Part shown: piece after piece, positions 27,934-34,641 of the stretch
How positions within the stretch are numbered: the stretch's first letter is position 1
How the letters are laid out: every line of letters starts with the position of its first letter
Position numbers and translations under genes: made by a program
Source of the DNA: Campylobacterales bacterium
GTDB taxonomy: Bacteria; Campylobacterota; Campylobacteria; Campylobacterales; Nitratiruptoraceae
NCBI GenBank assembly: GCA_027024145.1
Contig: JALVTF010000011.1
Span: 1-54,158, forward strand
Direction: 5' to 3'
DNA length: 54,158 nucleotides
Notes under the pieces: model-generated
The model's database searches: none
Seen by the model: the letters and a program-made list of their open reading frames with translations, nothing else
Told to the model about the DNA's origin: nothing

Positions 27934-28807
27934 TAAGCGTGGGAATAGGCGCGCTCGCTATCTCATCTCTATCTAGCCAGATAAACTCCCCATCTGCTTC
28001 TTCTGCATAAAGATATGCATCGATATTGTATTTGGTGTAGTTGTGTTTGGTATGGGCGATGGGTGCAGTGGTGGGCTCTATCTTTGGCAAAAGCAGCATC
28101 CCACGATACATCGAACCTTCGGAGGGGGCGAAAGCTATCTTACTACCCTTGCGCATCAGTGCGAAATGGAGTGTGAGTTTTTCACGCTCTTTGCGCTTTT
28201 TATCCCAAAAACGCAGTGGTTCCTCTTTGCCTCTGCAGCTATTTTGCAATGGACAGGCTTCGCACTTGGGCAACGCGGTGCAGACCGTAGCTCCCAAATC
28301 CATCAGCGCCAAGTTGTGCTCTTTGGGATGCGCAAAGTCCAGAAACTCCTCGGCCTTTTGCCACACCTCTTTTTGCTTTCCCGTTAGGCCAAAATAGCGG
28401 CGCAGCACCCGCTCGATATTCACATCCACCACAGGCACCGATGCACCATAGGCAAAAGAGGCGATGGCATGCGCCGTGTAGCGCCCGATACCCGGAAGCT
28501 TCATAAGCTGGGTGACGCTGCGGGGTAGCTCTCCTCCGCACTCCTTGGCGCACGCTTGCATCGCGAGGGCTCTGCGGTAGTACCCCAGCCCACTCCACAG
28601 CGCCAATAGCTCCTCCTCGTCCGATGCGGCCAAACTCGCCAAAGTAGGATAACGCTCTAAAAAGAGGGAGTATTTACCCAGCACCCGCTCCACCTGAGTT
28701 TGCTGCAGCATAATTTCACTCACGTAGATGTAATAGGGATCATCCGTTTGGCGCCAGGGAAGATCGTGGCGACCGTGTGCGGCGAACCACTCTAATAGCA
28801 GCGACAT
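27893..28807 (-). CDS. mutY: A/G-specific adenine glycosylase MutY
   Basis: 304 residues. MutY removes adenine mispaired with 8-oxoguanine. Catalytic E31 (in YVSEIMLQQTQ), D128 (in VPVVDVNIERVL), the helix-hairpin-helix LPGIGRYTA and the [4Fe-4S] ligands (CTALPKCEACPLQNSC) are all visible. The C-terminal NUDIX-like 8-oxoG recognition domain is present but short (from about 210). The ATG at 28807 opens a normal N-terminus. With nth it gives the cell base-excision repair of oxidative damage. It marks the left boundary of the accessory region. Confidence 0.95.
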   Translation of the reverse strand: MSLLLEWFAAHGRHDLPWRQTDDPYYIYVSEIMLQQTQVERVLGKYSLFLERYPTLASLAASDEEELLALWSGLGYYRRALAMQACAKECGGELPRSVTQLMKLPGIGRYTAHAIASFAYGASVPVVDVNIERVLRRYFGLTGKQKEVWQKAEEFLDFAHPKEHNLALMDLGATVCTALPKCEACPLQNSCRGKEEPLRFWDKKRKEREKLTLHFALMRKGSKIAFAPSEGSMYRGMLLLPKIEPTTAPIAHTKHNYTKYNIDAYLYAEEADGEFIWLDRDEIASAPIPTLITKLLRAASSKLF

Positions 28808-28817
28808 ACGTTTTCTT

Positions 28818-30020
28818 TCAATACAAAAATCCAAACAGCCATAATGGAATGATATTTTTGCTCCCTACCTCGATATCGTCACGCACTACAAAAGCGTTCT
28901 CGATATCTTTGATTTGGCTCTTTGATTTGTTTTTGCCACCTATTTCGAAAACATATCCATCTACCACGAAATCACCCTTGGTAGGTATGTAAATCTCATA
29001 GTCTTCTAACATCGATGCGAAAAACACCTCTCGCACCGCACCAATCTCTCGCACATCGCAGTAGCAGTAGTGGAGGTTGGCATTATTTAGATATATTTTT
29101 TCTGGCTTCGTTAGTAGCGCATCCTTTTTATTGGCGCTTTTGATGAGTCGCAAGATTTTAGCTTTTTGTAACAGTTCCAAATATTCATACATTTCCGCAT
29201 ACGCCGTCTTCGCCATATCCATTTGTGCCAAAAGTTTTTGGATATTGGGCTTGTATGGATAGGAGGTGCAGATATATTCGATAAGTTTTTTAAACTTTCG
29301 TATCGTTGTGTATTTGATATTAGAAACGGCAGGTAAATCCACTTCGAGCACCACATTGACAGTCTCTTTGAGCTTGAGCAAATATGCACTCTCATCTCGT
29401 GTTTCAAAATAAAACGGGTAGTATCCTACTTTTATATACTCTTTGAAATCTGGGAGAATCGATGGCTTCTCTATCTTTTGCGTGATCGCAAACACGATAT
29501 CGACGGAGTTTTTTATAAGATCTTCCAAACGCACCGGCTCGATTGTGAGGCCATACTTAAACTGCAAAAACTCTCTAAAAGACATACCTTTGACTTTTCT
29601 AAGTAGTAATCTTCTGCTCAGATCAGCTTTCGCATGATCGATCGAGAGTGCGCTGCTTCCGCTCACAATCACACGCAAAGCAAAGAGATCATAGATTACT
29701 TTGAGCTCTTTTTCGAAGTTTGGGTATTTGTGGATCTCATCGATGATGAGGAGTTTGCCATTTTCTTTATAAAAAGCATCGGCAATTTCAAAAAGAGTCT
29801 CTGCATCAATCCAATCGGCGCTTATATAGAGCTTTTCACTGGCTGGAAGCGGTAATTCCTGGAGATACTGCAAGAGCGCGGTCGTCTTCCCTACGCCACG
29901 TGCTCCCACTATCGCAAGAAGCTTTTCCTCACTTTGCAATGCGTCATAAAAATATCTTTTATGAGAAGTTTTGAGATTGCGAAGCAATGCATATTGAAAC
30001 TTTCTGAAGCGATCCAGCAT
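28818..30020 (-). CDS. AAA+ ATPase with DUF4143-type C-terminal domain, copy 1
   Basis: 400 residues. N-terminal AAA (AAA_14-like) domain: Walker A GARGVGKTT (39-47), Walker B LLIIDEIHKYPN (D94/E95), sensor-1 SGSSAL and a paired arginine in DLSRR. A winged-helix-like stretch lies around 235-285, and the end (about 340-400) has a PD-(D/E)xK-like pattern, GDFVVDGYVFEIGGKNKS. Such proteins are common in archaea and bacteria, often mobile, and of unproven function (possible DNA- or protein-targeting ATPase/nuclease). It is about 70% alike over the C-terminal 90 residues to the gene at 30646. Two palindromes precede its start. Confidence 0.85.
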   Translation of the reverse strand: MLDRFRKFQYALLRNLKTSHKRYFYDALQSEEKLLAIVGARGVGKTTALLQYLQELPLPASEKLYISADWIDAETLFEIADAFYKENGKLLIIDEIHKYPNFEKELKVIYDLFALRVIVSGSSALSIDHAKADLSRRLLLRKVKGMSFREFLQFKYGLTIEPVRLEDLIKNSVDIVFAITQKIEKPSILPDFKEYIKVGYYPFYFETRDESAYLLKLKETVNVVLEVDLPAVSNIKYTTIRKFKKLIEYICTSYPYKPNIQKLLAQMDMAKTAYAEMYEYLELLQKAKILRLIKSANKKDALLTKPEKIYLNNANLHYCYCDVREIGAVREVFFASMLEDYEIYIPTKGDFVVDGYVFEIGGKNKSKSQIKDIENAFVVRDDIEVGSKNIIPLWLFGFLY

Positions 30021-30028
30021 TCTATACC

Positions 30029-30048
30029 TTTATAGTTATGACTATAAA
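30029..30048. promoter_or_regulatory. Start-proximal palindrome upstream of ATPase copy 1
   Basis: TTTATAGT-TATG-ACTATAAA: 8-bp arms with a 4-nt spacer, ending 8 nt before the ATG at 30020 and touching its ribosome binding site (AAAGG on the minus strand). Its centre is 33 bp from that of the next palindrome. It is a candidate operator for autoregulation or repression. Confidence 0.6.
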
Positions 30049-30060
30049 AATTATAACATA

Positions 30061-30082
30061 ATTTATAGCTGTTGCTATAAAT
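30061..30082. promoter_or_regulatory. Distal palindrome upstream of ATPase copy 1
   Basis: Arms ATTTATAGC (30061-30069) and GCTATAAAT (30074-30082) around TGTT. The inner TATAG half-site matches that of the start-proximal palindrome, so one protein may bind both. Confidence 0.6.
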
Positions 30083-30134
30083 ATTTACTCGTTACCTTCG
30101 CCACCCTCCCCTCTTTGCCTTAAATTTTGTACAC

Positions 30135-30140
30135 TATATT
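30135..30140 (+). promoter_or_regulatory. -10 element of the OB-fold gene
   Basis: TATATT 30 nt upstream of the start of the OB-fold protein, following an A/T-rich tract; no clear -35. Confidence 0.4.
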
Positions 30141-30169
30141 TTACAAATCTTTGACAACAAGGATACTAA

Positions 30170-30511
30170 ATGAAAAAGATAGCTCTCATTTTGCTCTCTT
30201 TCGCAGTAGCTTTTGCGACATACAGCACGAACGAAGCAAAGAAGCACATCGGTGAATATGCCAAAGTTTGTGGAAAAGTTTCAGGTGTCTATCATCATAG
30301 AAACGGCCATCTCTTTCTTGATCTCGACGGCAGATACCCACACCAGAAGATGACCGTGGTTATCTGGAAAGAATATGCAGATAACTTCGACTCCATGCAC
30401 TTCAAAAATAGGCGCATCTGCGTCCAAGGCCGCATCCGTCTCTACAAAGGCAAACCGGAAATCTTCCTCAAATCAAGATCACAGCTGACGATGCAGCGTG
30501 GTAGGCGGTGA
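30170..30511 (+). CDS. Periplasmic OB-fold protein
   Basis: 113 residues with a signal peptide (about 1-16, MKKIALILLSFAVAFA). The mature part has the strand pattern of a small OB-fold domain: YAKVCGKVSGVYHHRNGHLFLDLDG, then MTVVIWKEYADNF and RICVQGRIRLYKGKPEIFLKS. Exported OB-fold proteins of this type (BOF or thermonuclease-adjacent families) bind cations or oligomers; the ligand is unknown. RBS aagg at 30159-30162. It lies between the two AAA ATPase copies but has near-genomic base composition, so it may be core rather than cargo. Confidence 0.7.
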   Translation: MKKIALILLSFAVAFATYSTNEAKKHIGEYAKVCGKVSGVYHHRNGHLFLDLDGRYPHQKMTVVIWKEYADNFDSMHFKNRRICVQGRIRLYKGKPEIFLKSRSQLTMQRGRR

Positions 30512-30552
30512 TTTATATACGCTGAGGAAAATTTATTTCATAATACTGCACG

Positions 30553-30572
30553 TATCCTTATTGGTAAGGATA
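30553..30572. repeat. 8-4-8 palindrome downstream of the OB-fold gene
   Basis: TATCCTTA-TTGG-TAAGGATA, perfect arms with a 4-nt spacer. It has the same geometry as the palindromes in front of the two ATPase genes but a different half-site. It is not followed by a T-run, so a terminator is unlikely. Confidence 0.5.
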
Positions 30573-30584
30573 TAACAGCCTTCT

Positions 30585-30608
30585 CTTTTCCTTGCAAATA
30601 AGGAAAAG
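30585..30608. terminator. Hairpin between convergent OB-fold and ATPase copy 2 genes
   Basis: CTTTTCCTT (30585-30593) and AAGGAAAAG (30600-30608) form a 9-bp stem with a 6-nt loop between two convergent genes. A bidirectional terminator is plausible from position, but neither side has a proper U-tract. Confidence 0.4.
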
Positions 30609-30645
30609 GCAAAAAGTGCAACCAGCCCGCTATAGAAGAATATTT

Positions 30646-31857
30646 TCAATACAAAAATCCGAAAAGCCAAAGGGGAATAACGTTTTTGCTTCCTATTTCG
30701 ATATCATCTCGCACTATAAAAGCATTTTGGAGATCTTTTATCTGATATTTGGTCTTATTTTTACCGCCAATTTCAAAGATGTATCTCTCATCAACAAAAA
30801 AATCACCTTTTTTTGCCACTTGCAATTTATATCCTTCCAACATCGAAGCAAAAAAGGTCTCTCGCACCGTCCCAATCTCACGTTTAGGACAATACGCATA
30901 ATGGAGATTGGTATTATTGAGATAGATTTTTTCAGGTTTTGTCAAAATTGCATCTCCTCTATATTTACTCCAAAGAAGTCTCAAGATTTTGGATTTTTGT
31001 AAATAATAAAAGTATTTATACAACCTTTTATAATCATGTTTGCTCATACCCATCTTTACCAGAAACTCTTGCATATTGAGCAAAAATGGATGGCTTTCAC
31101 AAATCAACCTTACAATTTTTTTCAGTTTTGTAACAGTCTCATACTCTATTGGAAAAATCGAGGGAATATCCACTTCTATAGATGTATTTACAACTTCATT
31201 AAGCTTTTTTAGATAATTTTCCTTATCATCAAAATAAAAAGGATAGTATCCCTTTTGGACAAATTCTTTAAATTTTGGTGCGAGTAATAATTGACTTGAG
31301 AGTTCATAAGCTATATTGGTATGATTTTGCAAAATCTCTTCAAGTGAAAAGGATGGAAGTGAAATCCCTAAATCCATCTCTAAAAACTCTCTAAAAGAGA
31401 GTCCTTTTACTTCATACAAAAGCGCTCTTCTGCTCAAGTCGGCTTTTGCATGGTCAAGCTTTAATGCACTACTCCCACTAAAAAAAAGTCGAACATTTAA
31501 AACGTCATAGATCTTTTTAAGTTCAATTTCGAAATTGGGATATTTATGGATTTCATCAATAACGACAACTTTACCACCCTCTTTCACAAAATCCTTAACA
31601 ACTTCAAAAAGCGAATCGATCATAATAAAATCGGCACTAATATAGAGCTTTTCTTTAAACTCGGCAGGATATGCAAGCAGATACTGGATCAAAGCGGTGG
31701 TCTTCCCTACACCTCTCGCCCCAATAATCCCTATGAGTTTTGAAGAATTACGAAAGACTTCATCATAAAAATATCTTCTATACTTTTTTTCTTTGTATGA
31801 AGAAAATATCTCCATTTGGTAATCATAGATTTCGTTGAGTATTCCGTTTTCAAACAT
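30646..31857 (-). CDS. AAA+ ATPase with DUF4143-type C-terminal domain, copy 2
   Basis: 403 residues, a paralogue of the gene at 28818 over its whole length: Walker A GARGVGKTT, Walker B VVVIDEIHKYPN, SGSSAL, DLSRR, and the nearly identical ending (FEIGGKNKTK, then AFIVRDDIEIGSKN and IPLWLFGFLY). Its base composition is clearly more AT-rich than that of copy 1 and of the flanking genes, so the two were probably acquired or have drifted separately rather than arising by a recent local duplication. RBS AAAGGTGAG. Two palindromes precede the start at the same positions as in copy 1. Confidence 0.85.
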   Translation of the reverse strand: MFENGILNEIYDYQMEIFSSYKEKKYRRYFYDEVFRNSSKLIGIIGARGVGKTTALIQYLLAYPAEFKEKLYISADFIMIDSLFEVVKDFVKEGGKVVVIDEIHKYPNFEIELKKIYDVLNVRLFFSGSSALKLDHAKADLSRRALLYEVKGLSFREFLEMDLGISLPSFSLEEILQNHTNIAYELSSQLLLAPKFKEFVQKGYYPFYFDDKENYLKKLNEVVNTSIEVDIPSIFPIEYETVTKLKKIVRLICESHPFLLNMQEFLVKMGMSKHDYKRLYKYFYYLQKSKILRLLWSKYRGDAILTKPEKIYLNNTNLHYAYCPKREIGTVRETFFASMLEGYKLQVAKKGDFFVDERYIFEIGGKNKTKYQIKDLQNAFIVRDDIEIGSKNVIPLWLFGFLY

Positions 31858-31865
31858 TTCTCACC

Positions 31866-31885
31866 TTTATGTCCTTAGACATAAA
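31866..31885. promoter_or_regulatory. Start-proximal palindrome upstream of ATPase copy 2
   Basis: TTTATGTC-CTTA-GACATAAA: 8-bp arms, 4-nt spacer, ending 8 nt before the ATG at 31857. Position and geometry equal those of the copy-1 palindrome at 30029-30048, but the inner half-site bases differ (ATGTC against ATAGT). Confidence 0.6.
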
Positions 31886-31898
31886 AATTATAGCATAT

Positions 31899-31918
31899 AT
31901 TATGTTCACAAACATAAT
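31899..31918. promoter_or_regulatory. Distal palindrome upstream of ATPase copy 2
   Basis: ATTATGTT-CACA-AACATAAT, 8-bp arms, 4-nt spacer. Its centre lies 33 bp from the centre of the proximal palindrome, the same as in front of copy 1. Confidence 0.6.
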
Positions 31919-31961
31919 TTATAGAGAATTTCGCTCCTAAGGAAGCTTCTTGTTGATGTAA

Positions 31962-32135
31962 GTCACTTATATAAGTCCAGTATCATATATAAGTTATTTA
32001 GTAGCTTATCAAACCACACTCAAGCAAGAGATGACCTCACTACTAGAAGGTATGCAGTATGTTGGCATTAATGAAGCTCTTTTGATTACCGCCAATAAAG
32101 TTGAGAGCGTCGAAACTAATGGCAAAAAATTGTGA
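31962..32135 (+). pseudogene. Remnant of the C-terminus of an ATP-binding (DUF4143-type) protein
   Basis: An open plus-strand stretch without a start gives YLVAYQTTLKQEMTSLLEG, then MQYVGINEALLITANKVESVE, TNGKKL and a stop. This matches the usual C-terminal nuclease-like end of mobile AAA/DUF4143 ATPases (a pattern like 'K.RE...LL.A....GL.EGLIIT......I..NGKKI'). The AAA domain is gone and the last strand is cut off. The rest of the 31921-32304 gap shows no gene I can support. Confidence 0.45.
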
Positions 32136-32304
32136 TTAAGCCGCTTTTGAGGTGGATGGTGGTGTAATATTTTCAATGGAGCAAAACGAGTTAAAAGTTG
32201 AGCCCTGACCTTTTTCCTTATAGCAACCAAAGATCACGCAAGCCAACCGTAAGGGTGGAACCAGCAGCGGTTTTGCGTCTCATGCACCATTTGTCAGTGA
32301 TTTT

Positions 32305-33330
32305 TTAATCTTCTTCGGGCACTACAATCCAAATCCGTTTCATAGGAAGTTCTGCTTGAATTTCGTCAGGGAGTTTTTCATAACTGTCCAATAGATTGGC
32401 AATCAACTTTTTGTCATCCCACAGTCGCACCTTGAAAAATAGATCTCGAATATTACCCATTGCTGTTTTATTGAATCCATCCCATGAAACAAAAAGACCT
32501 TGTTCCGCACCTACCCGGCTCATCACTCCTTCGAGTTCCCGAATGGCTGAATCATTTTGAACACCTCCAGATTTTACCTGAACACAAAGTCTAGGCTTAT
32601 CAAAACCCATAGGGCCGAAACCGGCAAGTATATCAACCCCACCATCGGGCCCTTCTGGAGCCCTATAAGTTTGATAGCCATGCACATTTAAAATTGCCTC
32701 CACAAGTCGTGTAAGATTGTGACCTTTAAACTTGGATTCGATAAGCCGACGTATTTGATCAAATGCTTGCTCTTCTAAATCAATAAATGCTTGTCCATCT
32801 TCTCCAACAGTCTCTGCAGTATAATTGTCAGCTATTTTTACCTTCTTCATACCAAATTGGAGATCAGATCTTCCATCTAATATTGCTTTGACTCTTTCTT
32901 CTGCATTATTACGTTTTATTTGGCATACAGTCATAAATGCACCAAATGAATATAGAAGATCTTGACCAAATGCATTTCTTGGGATATCTTCCTTTATCCA
33001 CTTCACTTTTCGAACATGTCGCCCATCTAAATATTGGTAGTCCCCAGCGATTTCGCCAATTGCTATTGCAGACCTTGTTTTTAGTGGAAGAACCACTAGA
33101 TCGCCCTTTTTAATTTTTTTTGAAAAGGCCCATAACTGAGCAGCATTATTCATTACAGCTTTTGGTGACATATCCGGGTAAACTTCTGAATATTTTTGCT
33201 TCATTTCATCATAACTTTGAATATAGGAAAGATCCGGCATCTCACGCCATCCAATTATAGCCATCCCTTTGTTAAGAGCTGTAGTCTCATCCTCTCCATG
33301 TTTTCCAGCCCGAATTAGCCACAAAGCCAT
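32305..33330 (-). CDS. Mrr-family restriction endonuclease with EVE/PUA-like N-terminal domain
   Basis: 341 residues. The C-terminal domain (about 190-300) is Mrr-type PD-(D/E)xK: E211, GPDGGVDI with D233, then Q251-V-K253 and RELEGVMSRVGAEQGLFVSWDGF. The N-terminal 120 residues (AIIGWREM, then QLWAFSKKIKKGDLVVLPLK and AIGEIAGDYQYL) resemble EVE/PUA-like modified-base readers. Together they suggest a type IV enzyme cutting modified foreign DNA. RBS AGGAG precedes the ATG. It lies in the accessory region, transcribed like the AT-rich gene upstream. Confidence 0.83.
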   Translation of the reverse strand: MALWLIRAGKHGEDETTALNKGMAIIGWREMPDLSYIQSYDEMKQKYSEVYPDMSPKAVMNNAAQLWAFSKKIKKGDLVVLPLKTRSAIAIGEIAGDYQYLDGRHVRKVKWIKEDIPRNAFGQDLLYSFGAFMTVCQIKRNNAEERVKAILDGRSDLQFGMKKVKIADNYTAETVGEDGQAFIDLEEQAFDQIRRLIESKFKGHNLTRLVEAILNVHGYQTYRAPEGPDGGVDILAGFGPMGFDKPRLCVQVKSGGVQNDSAIRELEGVMSRVGAEQGLFVSWDGFNKTAMGNIRDLFFKVRLWDDKKLIANLLDSYEKLPDEIQAELPMKRIWIVVPEED

Positions 33331-33423
33331 TTTTGTTACTCCTATATCGCTAACGATTGCATTGAAAATATTTGGCCCATATGGTCAAATATTTCTCTCC
33401 AACGGTTTCTTAAGTTTATTATA

Positions 33424-34281
33424 TTAAATAATTTTTTCAGTATGAGCTTTACTTAAATATGCTAAATTCAATTTATTATCTAATGGAGAAAAAGTATTTG
33501 CTTTTTTTATAGATATTTTAAATAAAGAAGCAATAGTACCCAATATTGTAACGATAGGTACATGTATTCCACTATACCAATTAATTAGATCTACATATGC
33601 TATTCCTTTTAATATATCTTTACCATTGATATTCATTTCAATACTTAAATCATATTTTGTAAATGATTTAAATTTTTCTTTTTGAACTCTTTCTATATTA
33701 TTTATAGTTTCTTGAAGGTTTTTTATTGCTTTTAATTGCATTAAATCTGGATCTGGAGATTTTAAAATTTCAAAATATAGTTCATCCAATGTATCGTGCA
33801 GAGACAAAAATTCATCTTTTCTTCTTTCTTTAAATTCAATAATATCATAGATGGGAACATCATCATTTGGGACAGGTAATATATTCATGAGTTCAAATTT
33901 AAAGATTCTCTTTTTAACAATTTTATCATCTGGTAAAACAATTTGATTATTAAATTGATGAATTGTCCAATCAACTTCTTTATCTTGTATTTTTTCTTCA
34001 ACAATTTTGCTTTCTCCATATAATATTGCTTTCCCAAGCTCAGAACCATTAAAACTTCCTTGAAAACTAACAATAGGTCTTTCTATGATATTACTTTCCA
34101 CTAAATCTTTTTCAAAAGGTACTCCTACATATATAAAATTGTTTGCAGGAATAATAATTTTATCCCAATATAATAAAAAGTATTTTACATCATTTTCAGA
34201 TAATCCACCATTTCTTGTATCAATAGAAAAACCATTGGATTGTATATTGATTTGTGCAGCAGTTGCAATAATACCTCTCAT
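33424..34281 (-). CDS. Hypothetical protein, strongly AT-rich (accessory)
   Basis: 285 residues, no signal peptide or clear membrane helix. The opening (MRGIIATAAQINIQSNGF, then YFLLYWDKIIIPANNFIYVGVP) recalls a family of uncharacterised proteins (possibly DUF6236) that turns up near defence genes, but I am not certain. The second half is helical and charged, followed by a hydrophobic stretch (VPIVTILGTIASLF). Base composition is far below the genome average, a clear sign of recent transfer. It is 93 bp upstream of the Mrr gene in the same orientation, so the pair could form a unit. Confidence 0.65.
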   Translation of the reverse strand: MRGIIATAAQINIQSNGFSIDTRNGGLSENDVKYFLLYWDKIIIPANNFIYVGVPFEKDLVESNIIERPIVSFQGSFNGSELGKAILYGESKIVEEKIQDKEVDWTIHQFNNQIVLPDDKIVKKRIFKFELMNILPVPNDDVPIYDIIEFKERRKDEFLSLHDTLDELYFEILKSPDPDLMQLKAIKNLQETINNIERVQKEKFKSFTKYDLSIEMNINGKDILKGIAYVDLINWYSGIHVPIVTILGTIASLFKISIKKANTFSPLDNKLNLAYLSKAHTEKII

Positions 34282-34457
34282 AATTTTCCTTGTAAAATAA
34301 TTATGTATTCTTAACTACATATCCACTACCATTTAGTATAATTAAAACTATAATCATCCTCATTATTTGTCTATAATTATTATAATATTTTTTGTATTTT
34401 TATCAATAATAATATGGTATAAAAATACACAGCATGAAAGGATTGCAATTGATATAA
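34282..34457. other. AT-rich spacer without a recognisable gene
   Basis: Extremely AT-rich sequence upstream of the gene at 33424, containing many possible -10-like boxes (none reliable). No coding frame or repeat that I can support; together with the integrase remnant it fills the 360-bp gap before metH. Confidence 0.5.
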
Positions 34458-34616
34458 AGTCAAAATATTAAATATTTAAGAGAAAAAATTATTTTAAAAG
34501 GTTACGGGAGAGCTACCGAAAGTACATATGTGTATTGGAATATGGACTACTTTATTAGAACAACCAAAAATATAATCAACCTTTCACTATCTCTCTTTTC
34601 AAATTTAAAATCTTAA
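34458..34616 (+). pseudogene. N-terminal remnant of a tyrosine integrase
   Basis: Open plus-strand stretch without a start: SQNIKYLREKIILKGYG, then RATESTYVYWNMDYFIRTTK and a stop within the metH terminator. The pattern LR-x-K...GY-x-R-x-TE-x-TY-x-YW...FIR is that of the SAM-like N-terminal (core-binding) domain of integron/phage-type integrases. The catalytic domain with the R-H-R-Y residues is absent. It lies at the right edge of the AT-rich accessory region and probably marks the former integration point. Confidence 0.55.
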
Positions 34617-34636
34617 AAAAGAGGTCAAAGCCTCTT
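34614..34636 (-). terminator. Rho-independent terminator of metH
   Basis: On the minus strand AAGAGG-CTTTGA-CCTCTT forms a 6-bp stem followed by a T-run, 6 nt after the metH stop codon. Confidence 0.75.
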
Positions 34637-34641
34637 AAATC

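Noticed and set aside
32009-32230. 73-residue minus-strand frame in the 31.9-32.3 kb gap
   Set aside because: No ribosome site or family resemblance; it overlaps the plus-strand ATPase remnant, which makes better sense.
28818-34641. CRISPR array or toxin-antitoxin pair in the accessory island
   Set aside because: No spaced direct repeats and no small gene pair with toxin or antitoxin motifs were found; the short palindromes are operators or hairpins.
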